Source of the DNA: DRYM01 sp964564025
GTDB lineage: Archaea > Thermoproteota > Thermoprotei_A > EX4484-217-1
Reading direction: 5' to 3'
Assembly (NCBI GenBank): GCA_964564025.1
Contig: CAZLZO010000018.1
Location: 1 to 27,755, forward strand
Length of the DNA stretch: 27,755 nucleotides
The notes under the pieces were generated by a model. It was not told the DNA's origin, ran no database searches, and worked only from the letters and a program-made list of their open reading frames with translations. This document shows, piece by piece, positions 1 through 7,415 of this stretch. Positions within the stretch are counted from its first letter, which is position 1. The number at the start of each line of letters is the position of its first letter. The translations under genes and the position numbers were made by a program.

Positions 1-44
1 ACCGATGACCAAAAACATACACAAACATATAAAGAGGGGAACCC
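1..44 (-). repeat. Inverted repeat, left copy (end of a repeated element)
   Basis: The reverse complement of these 44 bases matches 5299-5342 with a single mismatch (C here, G at 5305). It begins 7 bases beyond the stop codon of the adjacent permease gene and runs off the window edge, so its full length is unknown. The right copy is the end of a sequence that interrupts a TauE-like gene, so this is probably the end of a second copy of the same element in opposite orientation. The repeat includes a TATA-like run (CTTTATATG). Confidence 0.85.
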
Positions 45-51
45 GTAGAAC

Positions 52-978
52 CTACTCTTTAATATAGGGTTTACCCAGAGCTCTAGGCACTCTAGCCCTA
101 CCTATAATAAGCGATACTACAGCCAAGGTACCTATGTAGGGTATTGTTTTGAATAAGTAAGCTAACGTAGTTATTTTCACTTCAGGATATATTAACTGTA
201 TTTTTATTGGCAAATATATTGAGAGAACATCGAAGAATCCAAAAATCATACCTCCAACAATGGCCATTAGGGGGTTCCAGTTACTGAAAGCTACATTAGC
301 TAGGGCTATAAATCCTCTTCCAGCAGATATGTGTCTTGTAAATTGACCTATCCAACCTACGGTTAAGTATGCTCCACCTAGACCTGTAAGTGCGCTGCCT
401 ATCACTGTAGCGTAGAATCTTGTTCTAAAAACATTAACCCCCATTGCTTCAGCAGATTTAGGATCTTCACCGCATGCTCTTAATTTTAAACCGCTTGTCG
501 TCTTAAATAACCAGTACCATGTACCTATAGCTATAAGTATAGCTGCTATGGATAGAGGTGATATAGTAAATGTTAATCCTTCCCTTATTTTCAAAGATAT
601 CATTGGTATTTTACTTACTGAAGGTGAAGCGCCATGCTGCTTCCATATTGTAACTAATCCCATAATGCTTATTCCATAAGCTAATGTGTTAAAACCTACA
701 CCAGCTATTATTTGATTTCCCCTCAAATACACGCTTACAATCCCATGAAGGACGCCCGCCAATAAACCTACTATAGTTCCGGAGAATAAGCCTAAGTACG
801 GGTTACCCGTAGCAAACGTTACTATGGTTGCAGTGAAGGATGAGAGGACGAAGATTCCCTCTAATCCTATATTTACTACCCCTGATCTTTCAGTAATAAT
901 TTCTCCTACTCCAGCTAGTACGAGGGGAACCATGTATATTAGTGTGCTGGATGTCAAACTTATAATGTCATCTATCAT
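52..978 (-). CDS. BMP-family (nucleoside-type) ABC transporter permease, NupQ/YufQ-like
   Basis: This is an integral membrane permease of 308 residues with about eight to nine hydrophobic helices and no recognisable extracytoplasmic domain. It belongs to the branched-chain-amino-acid/ribose-type permease fold (COG1079 type). The conserved early segment ERSGVVNIGLEGIF at about residues 30-43 and the cytoplasmic EAA-like loop LRACGEDPKSAEAMGV at about 167-182 are both clear. It is the last gene of a four-gene importer operon and its start overlaps the stop of the preceding permease by four bases (ATGA), implying translational coupling. With the neighbouring permease it should form the heterodimeric pore that takes up nucleosides or related purine/pyrimidine compounds. 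The exact substrate cannot be read from the sequence. Length is normal for the family. Confidence 0.9.
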   Translation of the reverse strand: MIDDIISLTSSTLIYMVPLVLAGVGEIITERSGVVNIGLEGIFVLSSFTATIVTFATGNPYLGLFSGTIVGLLAGVLHGIVSVYLRGNQIIAGVGFNTLAYGISIMGLVTIWKQHGASPSVSKIPMISLKIREGLTFTISPLSIAAILIAIGTWYWLFKTTSGLKLRACGEDPKSAEAMGVNVFRTRFYATVIGSALTGLGGAYLTVGWIGQFTRHISAGRGFIALANVAFSNWNPLMAIVGGMIFGFFDVLSIYLPIKIQLIYPEVKITTLAYLFKTIPYIGTLAVVSLIIGRARVPRALGKPYIKE

Positions 979-2051
979 TTCTTCATCATCCTCCTAATTC
1001 TCATATAGCTAATTAACATGCGATATGTGTAAGGGAGAGCAAGCGCAATAACTATGACCCCGGTTAGCGCATCAGCCAATTCCGGAGGAGCTCCTGCAAG
1101 AAGTTCTATCATTTCACCACCTATGATAAGCATTGAGAAAAATATTGCCGAAAAAATTATGCCAATAGGATTATTCCTACCAAGTAATGCAACACCTATC
1201 CCCATAAACCCTAGCCCGTAAAGTGTAGACATAGTCGTATCTATTGAGTAAACGTAGCCTATTAATAAAAGAGAACCCCCTAAACCAGCCATAGCTCCTC
1301 CAAGAGCCATAGAGTATATTATGGCAAGGTTAGGGTTAAACCCGGCATACTTTGCTGTTTTAGGGGATAAGCCTGCTACTCTAAGCATATAACCTATATT
1401 CGTATAATAGAGGATATAGTATATTACTAAGGAGGCAATTACTGCGATAAAGAATATTAATCGAATATCACCTATAGGAGTAGGTATTTTACCTAGTCTT
1501 GCATCTTCAGGAACAGGTATTGATTCATGAGGTATTTGGGGGTTGTACAGTTTCTCTGTTAGTAAATAAAGTGTTAGAAAATACATTACCCAGTTAAGCA
1601 TAATAGCAGCAATTACCTCATTAACGCCGCGATAAACTTTTAGAACCGCCTTAAACGTGCCTAAAGCAGCTCCAGCAACCATGCCAGCTAATATTCCTAA
1701 AGCAGAATTATGCGTGGACGTAACAACTATAAGTGAAATTAAAGCACCGATGTACAGTTGGCCTTCTCCCCCAATATTAAATACTCCAGCTAACATGGGG
1801 ATAGCGAAAGCTAATCCTGTTAGCATTATCGGAGTTGATTTGCTTAAGAGATAATCAGGGTTACTTAGCCCTTTGGAGAACAGGATAAGGTATATTTTGG
1901 CAGGGTTAAAGCCTAAAATGTATAGTACAAGAGCACCAATAGAGAAGCCTATAATGGCTGATGCGAGAGTTTCTATAACTATTACAAGGTATTCCTCATA
2001 TCTTGCTCTAATTCTTTCCCTAAGTTTCATGAGAAATTGAACTGAACCCAT
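975..2051 (-). CDS. BMP-family ABC transporter permease, NupP/YufP-like
   Basis: This is the second permease of the importer, 358 residues (COG4603 type). A basic N-terminal stretch (KLRERIRARYEEY) precedes multiple membrane helices. Hallmarks are GVFNIGGEGQLYIGAL at about residues 90-105 and the loop RVAGLSPKTAKYAGFN at about 224-239, which is expected to contact the ATPase. It overlaps the ATPase gene by one base (TAATG) and the following permease by four bases, so all three are probably translated in a coupled way. It is predicted to heterodimerise with the product of 52-978. Nothing looks truncated. Confidence 0.9.
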   Translation of the reverse strand: MGSVQFLMKLRERIRARYEEYLVIVIETLASAIIGFSIGALVLYILGFNPAKIYLILFSKGLSNPDYLLSKSTPIMLTGLAFAIPMLAGVFNIGGEGQLYIGALISLIVVTSTHNSALGILAGMVAGAALGTFKAVLKVYRGVNEVIAAIMLNWVMYFLTLYLLTEKLYNPQIPHESIPVPEDARLGKIPTPIGDIRLIFFIAVIASLVIYYILYYTNIGYMLRVAGLSPKTAKYAGFNPNLAIIYSMALGGAMAGLGGSLLLIGYVYSIDTTMSTLYGLGFMGIGVALLGRNNPIGIIFSAIFFSMLIIGGEMIELLAGAPPELADALTGVIVIALALPYTYRMLISYMRIRRMMKK

Positions 2052-3565
2052 TAAGCTTTAACACCTCCCATAAGTAGACCAAGTCTTTCAATAGAGAACT
2101 CTTCTGCTTTACCTATGGCAACTATTTTTCCCTCATACATTACAGCTATTCTATCGCTTAACTGCATTATCTCGTCTAAATCAGTAGAGACAAGCAATAC
2201 GGCTTTACCTTTGTCTCTTAGTGAAATAAGTGTTTTCCTTATGAACTCCGTTGCGCCAACGTCTAAACCGTGTGTTGGCTCGGCGACGATGAATATTTTG
2301 GGTTCACGTACAATTTCCCTACCTACCATAACTTTTTGCTGATTACCCCCACTTAGATATTTTACAGGTGCGCTAAGTGAGGGAGCTATTACATCAAGTT
2401 CTTTAACAACCTTTACAGCTATTTCAGAAGCCTTATCCCACAGTATCCTTTTTGTTTTAGTTAGAACCTTATGAAGATTAGTTAGTATTGTGTTTTCTAC
2501 TAGACTCATATCGAAAACTAAACCTACGAGTCTAGAATCTGGAACATACGCAAGACCAAGCCTATATCTCTCAACAGTAGGCCTGTTAGTTACATCAACA
2601 TTATCAACTATGATCCTTCCTTTAATAACAGGTCTTATTCCTGCAATAGCTTCTATAAGCTCTTTCTGCCCATTACCTTGAACACCTGCTATACCTAAAA
2701 TTTCCCCTTCGTAAAGGTCAAGACTTACTCCGCGGACTGCATCTAACCCCCTATCGTCTTTAACCCACAAATTAACTGCTTCAAGAACTTTTCTACCTAC
2801 TTTAGCTGGTTTCTTACTTATTTTCAAAAATACTTCTCTACCAACCATCATACGCGCTAAGTCAACTTCACTAACTTTTGCCGTTTCAACAGTACCTACT
2901 AAACGACCTTTCCTAAGCACAGTTACCCTATCAGTAATTTCCTTTACTTCCCTAAGCTTATGCGTAATAAAAATTATTGTTATACCCTTCTCCTTAAGCT
3001 TCTTTAGGGTCTTAAAGAGCTCCCTAGTTTCTATAGGCGTAAGAACAGAGGTTGGCTCATCAAGTATAAGTATTTTAGCCTTCCTTAAGAGTATTTTCAA
3101 AATCTCAGCTCTCTGCTGAACACCTATAGGCAGATCCTCAACAATAACATCTAAGGGTACTTCAAAACCTATTTCCTTCATAAGTTTTTCAGCTTTCCTA
3201 CGTATCATGTTTTCAGAAATTTTCTTCTCTACAGATGTAAAGGATAAATGTAAATTTTCTAGAACAGTAAACGTAGGAACAAGTGTAAAGTGTTGGTACA
3301 CCATACCTATACCATGTCTTATAGCATCCCATGGTCCATGAAAACTCACTTTTCTTCCAAAAAGCCTTATCTCCCCCTTAGTAGGTTTTATTTCACCATA
3401 TAGAATCCTCATTAGTGTTGTTTTCCCAGCACCATTCTCTCCGAGAAGACCATGGATTTCCCCTTCATAAACTGTTAAATTAACATCTCTTAAAGCAACA
3501 ACTCCGTCGGGGTATATTTTAGATATGTTAAGCATTTCAACAGCTTTTCTCTTCTCTTCAGACAA
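2051..3565 (-). CDS. Nucleoside-type ABC transporter ATPase with two nucleotide-binding domains
   Basis: This is a 504-residue protein with tandem ABC domains, as in NupO/YufO and sugar importers (RbsA/MglA type). Domain 1 has Walker A GENGAGKTT at about 41-49, Q-loop YQHF, and Walker B LILDEPTSVL; its signature loop (PIGVQQRAEIL) lacks LSGGQ. Domain 2 has a degenerate Walker A (GVQGNGQKEL), an intact signature LSGGNQQKV, and Walker B with alanine in place of the aspartate (IFIVAEPTHGLDVG). This mix of one canonical and one degenerate ATP site is usual in the family. The protein energises uptake through the two downstream permeases. It lies 91 bases after the binding-protein gene and overlaps the next gene by one base. 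Confidence 0.93.
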   Translation of the reverse strand: MSEEKRKAVEMLNISKIYPDGVVALRDVNLTVYEGEIHGLLGENGAGKTTLMRILYGEIKPTKGEIRLFGRKVSFHGPWDAIRHGIGMVYQHFTLVPTFTVLENLHLSFTSVEKKISENMIRRKAEKLMKEIGFEVPLDVIVEDLPIGVQQRAEILKILLRKAKILILDEPTSVLTPIETRELFKTLKKLKEKGITIIFITHKLREVKEITDRVTVLRKGRLVGTVETAKVSEVDLARMMVGREVFLKISKKPAKVGRKVLEAVNLWVKDDRGLDAVRGVSLDLYEGEILGIAGVQGNGQKELIEAIAGIRPVIKGRIIVDNVDVTNRPTVERYRLGLAYVPDSRLVGLVFDMSLVENTILTNLHKVLTKTKRILWDKASEIAVKVVKELDVIAPSLSAPVKYLSGGNQQKVMVGREIVREPKIFIVAEPTHGLDVGATEFIRKTLISLRDKGKAVLLVSTDLDEIMQLSDRIAVMYEGKIVAIGKAEEFSIERLGLLMGGVKA

Positions 3566-3656
3566 TTAGTTTGACCCCTTGGTGTTAACTGTACTATTAT
3601 GCTAGTATTAAAAGAGTTGAAGAAAATAAAATTTATTATGTTATTTTATTTTAAGT

Positions 3657-4898
3657 TCACGTTACAGAGCCTTTCTCTAAAGCTGCATTAAGATTCCCTT
3701 TCAATAATTCGCTGATTATAGCGTCGTATTCTTCATGGGTCATAGGTGTTTTGAACACTATTTCTCTTTTCTTCATCTTTTCCGCTAACTCGTTAACTAA
3801 GTCCCATACGTAATCCTTAATGTACTGTTCTCTCAAAGACTTCACAGTATTGTATACATCGTCAGGTGTCATGTCTTTAAGCTGCCCTGTTTCCTTAGCT
3901 AATTCTGCAAACCACTTTACACCATCAAGATCCCATATTCCTACACCTCCCTCCTTAAGTCCTAAGGTTATTATTCCTCCTTTCCATGTACCTTTAACCA
4001 CCATTTCTATTGCAGTATAGACTGCGACATCTACTCTTTTAGCTCCACTTAGCGGTATGTATTCTGGAGCATACCATTCCTGGCTTGCATCCTGACCTAT
4101 TGCGAAAGCTTTCCCTTTACCTTCCTTGTTCCAGTCAATAACAGCATTAAACATACCTACATGGGTTAGCCCTGCTAATCCATAGAGTACTTTTGCTCCC
4201 TGCTGTAGGAGCTGCATACCAGTAGTGTATCCTGCTTGCGTGTCCGTAAATGTTCCAGTATATTGCCATAGGAAGTTAACTTTCTTTCCTGTTTTCAGTT
4301 CAAAGTATTTTGCTCCAAATAAGTAGCCTATGTGAAACTTCCATAGAGGCGGTATATCCATTCCGGCAACAGCACCTATGGTGTTTCCTCCTAGCTCGTA
4401 AGCCATACCTGCGGCAATAATTCCTACAAGCGATGCGCATTCTTGCTCACGGAATAGGATATCAACTTCATTATCTCTAACAACGCCTGTTGTTGCATCT
4501 ATTAATGCAAACTTCTGCTGAGGGTACTTATCAGCAGTTTGGTTTAGAGGCCCCGTCCATAAGAATCCTATTAGAACTAGTAAGTCGTATTCGCCGCTTT
4601 CACTTAAGCTTTCAAGCAATGGTATCATGTCTTGCAGAGACTTCGGAGTCAAGTAGCTAACTTCGACACCGAGTTCTTTACTTGCCCTTTCAGCACCAAG
4701 CCAGGCCATGTCGTTGAAGGATAAATCTCCTCTACCTCCAACGTCGAAAAGTATTGCAACCTTATACTTCTTAGCTGGTGTTGGAGAAGGTGGAGGAGCG
4801 GGTCCTATGGTAAATAGCGCAGCAGCAACTACAACAATAACAACAACTATTGCTACGATTGCTAAAGCAGCTACTTTAGAAATAGATTTCCTTAACAA
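3657..4898 (-). CDS. BMP/PnrA-family extracytoplasmic substrate-binding protein
   Basis: This is a 413-residue binding protein of the basic membrane protein (Med/PnrA) family, which binds nucleosides in characterised members. Residues 1-32 form a hydrophobic anchor after a short basic N-terminus, followed by a proline-rich linker (PAPPPSPTPAKK). The fold then starts with VAILFDVGGRGDLSFND, the family's signature opening. There is no lipobox cysteine, so it is held by the N-terminal helix rather than by a lipid. The start is TTG at 4898-4896, chosen because a GGTGA Shine-Dalgarno motif lies about six bases upstream; a nearby ATG is out of frame and closes after three codons. It is the first gene of the importer operon, as expected for the most abundantly needed subunit. 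Confidence 0.9.
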   Translation of the reverse strand: MLRKSISKVAALAIVAIVVVIVVVAAALFTIGPAPPPSPTPAKKYKVAILFDVGGRGDLSFNDMAWLGAERASKELGVEVSYLTPKSLQDMIPLLESLSESGEYDLLVLIGFLWTGPLNQTADKYPQQKFALIDATTGVVRDNEVDILFREQECASLVGIIAAGMAYELGGNTIGAVAGMDIPPLWKFHIGYLFGAKYFELKTGKKVNFLWQYTGTFTDTQAGYTTGMQLLQQGAKVLYGLAGLTHVGMFNAVIDWNKEGKGKAFAIGQDASQEWYAPEYIPLSGAKRVDVAVYTAIEMVVKGTWKGGIITLGLKEGGVGIWDLDGVKWFAELAKETGQLKDMTPDDVYNTVKSLREQYIKDYVWDLVNELAEKMKKREIVFKTPMTHEEYDAIISELLKGNLNAALEKGSVT

Positions 4899-4946
4899 AA
4901 CATTTCACCAGCCTAATCGTATTCAAAATAGTTTTTCCATGGGGAG

Positions 4947-4955
4947 TAAAATAAA
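4947..4955 (-). promoter_or_regulatory. Candidate TATA box for the BMP importer operon
   Basis: On the minus strand this reads TTTATTTTA, about 50 bases before the TTG start of the binding protein. This would give a short leader that still contains the GGTGA ribosome-binding site. It is recognised by eye only. Confidence 0.35.
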
Positions 4956-5298
4956 TTTAACGATAAATATGAAGCCTATACCCAGACGCTCCACATGTGA
5001 AAGAGACTGCGACAGATGTTTACAAGGATAGTATGTGGGAAATGCAATTAAATTTAATTACGCAAGTATTGTATGCTATGACTCATTATTAGGTAGAGTG
5101 CATTGATTTGGAAAAATCATTGCCGCGCAAATCGTTAAAACTAAATATAATTAAGACTTGTAGCTTGCTAAGAAATGTCGTGTAATGATAGTAGCAACGT
5201 TTTTACTATTCATTGTAGCGGCATGTGTAAGTGTAATTACAGCTGCTCTAGGTATTGGTGGAGGAAGCTTAACGGTACCTTTCTTAGTACTTCTGGTA

Positions 5299-5515
5299 GG
5301 GTTCGCCTCTTTATATGTTTGTGTATGTTTTTGGTCATCGGTTCATCCTTTTCCCCCGCCGTCGGTCAGGTTTCATTCGTCATTGCGGGGGCGTTCACCG
5401 CCGACCCCAGGCGACGGCACATCCAGCATACAATATCTTTCCAGCAATAATATAAGCATAACGCAACAAGGAGAAACATATAAGATAATATGCTTTTATA
5501 TAAAACCTGCAACGG
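5299..5515 (+). mobile_element. Short non-autonomous insertion (MITE-like) inside the TauE gene
   Basis: About 200 bases interrupt the TauE reading frame between VLLVG and LDVKSA. The first 44 bases match, inverted, the sequence at the left edge of the window, which shows that this is a repeated unit. The end near 5476-5487 (AAACATATAAGA) is the reverse complement of TCTTATATGTTT, resembling TCTTTATATGTTT at 5308-5320, so a short imperfect terminal inverted repeat is possible. No transposase is encoded. The right boundary is uncertain by about 30 bases and no target-site duplication could be fixed. It could be an IS-derived miniature element or a mobile RNA gene. Confidence 0.55.
5351..5424 (+). 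other. G+C-rich structured segment, possible small RNA
   Basis: Counting by hand, about 68% of these 74 bases are G or C, in a window that is otherwise strongly A+T-rich. In thermophilic archaea that contrast is typical of stable RNA. Competing stems are visible: CCCCCGC (5353-5359) with GCGGGGG (5385-5391); GCCGTCG (5358-5364) with CGACGGC (5412-5418); and an inner hairpin GGCG-TTCAC-CGCC (5390-5402). The second stem is followed directly by ACA and three more bases, as in an H/ACA guide RNA, but the internal pocket is very asymmetric. A TATA-like motif lies about 40 bases upstream. The function is unproven. Confidence 0.3.
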
Positions 5516-5693
5516 CTTAGATGTGAAATCCGCTATTGCTTTAAGCTTATTCTCAATAATTTCAGCATCACTCTCAGCGACGATAGTATATTCTAAAAAG
5601 GAGCTTGTTAATTTCAAATATGGTTCATTACCTGAAATATTCTCTGTAATAGGAGCTATTATAGGATCTAATATAGCTAAACTTCTAGCTCTT

Positions 5694-5993
5694 CTATCGT
5701 CTAATTATAGCAGTTTCGTTCTTGATTAAAGCTAGAAATATTGTTGAAGATTCCCCAAGACCTAACCGTGGAAGCCTCTTTCTAATATCTTCAAGCCGTA
5801 CTTTACCTTCGCTTATAGCCTCCATAAGTTCTTGATAAACCCTATTCTTTTTCCTCGATAACTCCTCTATTACACCGCTTGAAACCTCTACCTCACCGAA
5901 TAAGTCTATGGCGTCCTTAAGTAGGCCTAGTTTTGAAAGAACAATTATCGGCGAAGTATTAAACACTACCTTTAAAGACTCCTCTGTACGCAT
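5694..5993 (-). pseudogene. PIN-domain (DUF3368-like) toxin, C-terminally truncated
   Basis: Starting at ATG 5993, the product shows the DUF3368/PIN pattern: VVFNTSPIIVLSKLGLL, then EVEVSSGVIEEL, then GLGESSTIFLALIKNETAI. PIN proteins are Mg-dependent ribonucleases that act as toxins. The first catalytic aspartate is replaced by asparagine (NTSP instead of DTSP), and the glutamate of LGLGE is present. The C-terminal block with the remaining aspartates is missing, because the frame ends just after KNETAI where it meets the remnant TauE gene. It overlaps the end of the upstream antitoxin frame by about 35 bases, as expected for a toxin-antitoxin pair. It is almost certainly inactive. A longer in-frame start at 6029 exists but overlaps the antitoxin further. 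Confidence 0.7.
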
Positions 5994-6214
5994 CAAGCTC
6001 TTCCTCAACCTCTTCTTCATCAAGAACACTATATTTTATTCCGAGCTGCATCATGAGAGGCCAGAATTCATTAAACCCTTAAACCTAGAAGCTCGGCCGC
6101 CTTCCCCATAGAAATTCTTCCGCTAAGCAAGAGACCCAAAACCATGAACAGCTTCTCCTTATCACGATAAGGAACACGTTCCCTCTCAATAACCTCCCTA
6201 ACATCAGCAGACAT
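5959..6214 (-). pseudogene. UPF0175-type antitoxin, frameshifted
   Basis: From ATG 6214 the frame reads 47 residues, including LLLSGRISMGKAAELLGLR, the UPF0175 core helix-turn-helix-like region, and then hits a stop at 6073-6071. Moving one base forward at about 6076 restores the family's second half (FNEFWPLMMQLGIKYSVLDE, followed by EEVEEELDAY) up to a stop at 5961-5959. The composite of about 84 residues is the normal length for UPF0175. These proteins pair with DUF3368 PIN toxins, which is exactly the downstream neighbour. The frameshift, together with the broken toxin, suggests a decayed toxin-antitoxin locus. A sequencing indel is the alternative. Confidence 0.65.
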
Positions 6215-6424
6215 CGAGCAACACCTAACCACAACTATATGATCCATAACTTATATAAGCACTGCATAAAACTTCAAACAAATTATAGCAGCAGAATTTA
6301 TAGTACGCTCTGTTGTCCACAATAAATCATAAGGATTTGTTAGGGCATCTTTATGGTTAATATAATTAAGATATGCGAAATTTACTATCATTAGCAATAG
6401 TATTCTAAAAAGTTGTGACAATGC

Positions 6425-7006
6425 TTAAACTTTTACTGGAACTCCTAGGGACATTAGATATGCTAGCTGATCCGCCACTTTGACCGGTAGTGCTATTTTT
6501 GATGCTCCTGTTTTAAGGTTCCAGAAGTTGAGTCGGGTTAGTGCGAGGTATTCTTCGGCGATTTTCTTTACATCGTTTATTGTGTATGTGTTTTCGAGTT
6601 CATACATTCTTAGTATTATGGGTTTTGTTGTGCCTTCTTTGCCTTCGCTTTCGGGTTTTGAAGCTACTATGATAGCTTCGTGTACGTAGTAGTTGAAGTG
6701 TTTGAGCTTGCATAGGTACATGTATGTTCCTTGGATTGGATTTACTTTGGTGTCTCTGTTACTGCCGAAGATTCTTACGGAGCTTCTCTTAATTACTGAT
6801 ATGTAGTCCAGCTTAGCATTGTAGTTTAGCTCCTTCTTAACCTTGTTGAAGGCTCTTAAGCAATCATACAGTTCCTGCGGTGCTTTCGGGACACCATCTC
6901 TTAATATCACAATTCTTTTAGCGCCCTTGTCTTTAGCTATGGAGATAACATATCTTAGGATATCATAATAGTTATCGTATCTGAGCATTTCTGAGGCCAG
7001 AGACAT
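6425..7006 (-). pseudogene. C-terminal PIWI-domain fragment of a long prokaryotic Argonaute
   Basis: The 193 residues correspond to the last third of a PIWI domain, the RNase-H-fold part of Argonaute that holds the guide-target duplex and cuts the target. Visible hallmarks are RIVILRDG at 31-38, whose aspartate (37) is the third residue of the DEDX catalytic set; NPIQGTYMYL at 89-98; the HEAIIVAS strand at 109-116; and the terminal LALTRLNFW followed by IALPVKVADQLAYL at 154-184. The first catalytic aspartate, the glutamate finger, and the N, PAZ and MID domains are absent. An in-frame stop lies five codons upstream of the ATG and I see no Argonaute sequence further up. Intact long Argonautes are about 700 residues. 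The retained aspartate implies that the ancestor was catalytically active, unlike the neighbouring Argonaute at 8381-9820. Confidence 0.75.
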
Positions 7007-7400
7007 ATAAATAGTGTTTCAGGGGGATCATAATATGGAAACAAGATCCACTATTGATTATCAAGAAAGGTAAATGCATAAATAATATGGGAACCCTTAC
7101 ACCAGTCTCCGATACCTAAGCCGGGCAGTGAAATATCGAAGTAATGCTCGTACTTTTTTAGTTAAGAATAAACAAATACGCAAGAGTATGAAACAACAGT
7201 ATGAAGAAAATCAAGTACATAGTAAACTTAACAAACAAATCAATAAAGAGAAAAGAAATCAAACCAGCCTACCCCCACGAGCACATCCACAAACCCAACG
7301 GAAAAACTTACTTTAACTGTCCAGCTGGAATATATTAGAACTCACGATTTTTCTCAACACTTAGTAAAGATTTACAAGGTAGCTTTGGTCTTATTAATAT
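7007..7400. other. Mostly non-coding stretch between the Argonaute fragment and the short-Argonaute operon
   Basis: Nearly 400 bases with no long gene. It may mark the scar where the 5' part of the long Argonaute was lost. The only coding-like piece is the 45-codon frame at 7201-7338. A modestly G+C-rich patch lies around 7090-7130. An A+T-rich TATTAATATA at 7391-7400 precedes the next operon and may serve as its TATA element. I saw no tRNA or CRISPR repeat. Confidence 0.4.
7201..7338 (+). CDS. Possible 45-residue small protein, unknown
   Basis: This is an ATG-initiated frame with a sense-like codon choice (AAG, AAC, CCC, CAC and GAG are frequent). It encodes a basic peptide ending in HEHIHKPNGKTYFNCPAGIY. 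Stops lie upstream in the same frame, so it is not simply the tail of a visible longer gene. Histidines and a cysteine near the end could bind metal, but one cysteine is little to go on. It could be a real small gene, a fragment of a lost gene, or chance. There is no strong ribosome-binding site. Confidence 0.2.
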   Translation: MKKIKYIVNLTNKSIKRKEIKPAYPHEHIHKPNGKTYFNCPAGIY

Positions 7401-7415
7401 ATGGGAGAGTTACTT

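Larger units (their letters stand above)
5185..5700 (+). pseudogene. TauE/SafE-family membrane permease remnant, split by an insertion and 3'-truncated
   Basis: The first part (from ATG 5185) encodes the typical TauE N-terminus: a hydrophobic helix followed by TAALGIGGGSLTVPFLVLL. It then runs into foreign G+C-rich sequence. The family pattern resumes in another frame near 5512 with GLDVKSAIALSLFSIISASL and, later, FSVIGAIIGSNIAKLL. Removing about 200 bases would rejoin the two pieces as VLLVG-LDVKSA. The homology stops near 5700, where the reading frame enters the antisense end of a PIN gene, so the last half of the protein (four or so helices) is missing. A TATA-like AAATATA lies about 40 bases before the start. 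The gene once encoded a sulfite/sulfonate-type anion exporter and cannot now be functional. Confidence 0.8.

Noticed and set aside
2051..3565. Degenerate second Walker A in the importer ATPase as evidence of inactivation
   Set aside because: Asymmetric ATP sites are normal in tandem ABC ATPases of sugar and nucleoside importers.
4708..5031. Plus-strand frame of 107 residues opposite the binding-protein start
   Set aside because: It is antisense to the BMP binding protein anchor; the threonine/alanine-rich product mirrors the hydrophobic helix on the other strand, and no family pattern is seen.
5351..5424. Considered as tRNA or transposon-encoded protein
   Set aside because: No cloverleaf or T-arm consensus, and no transposase motif in any frame.
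5366..5617. Minus-strand 83-residue hydrophobic frame across the insertion
   Set aside because: It spans the boundary between the inserted element and the TauE remnant, so it is a chance frame; the sense strand explains both parts.
7007..7400. CRISPR array or tRNA in the Argonaute gap
   Set aside because: No regularly spaced direct repeats and no tRNA consensus arms were found by eye; the same holds for the other intergenic gaps.
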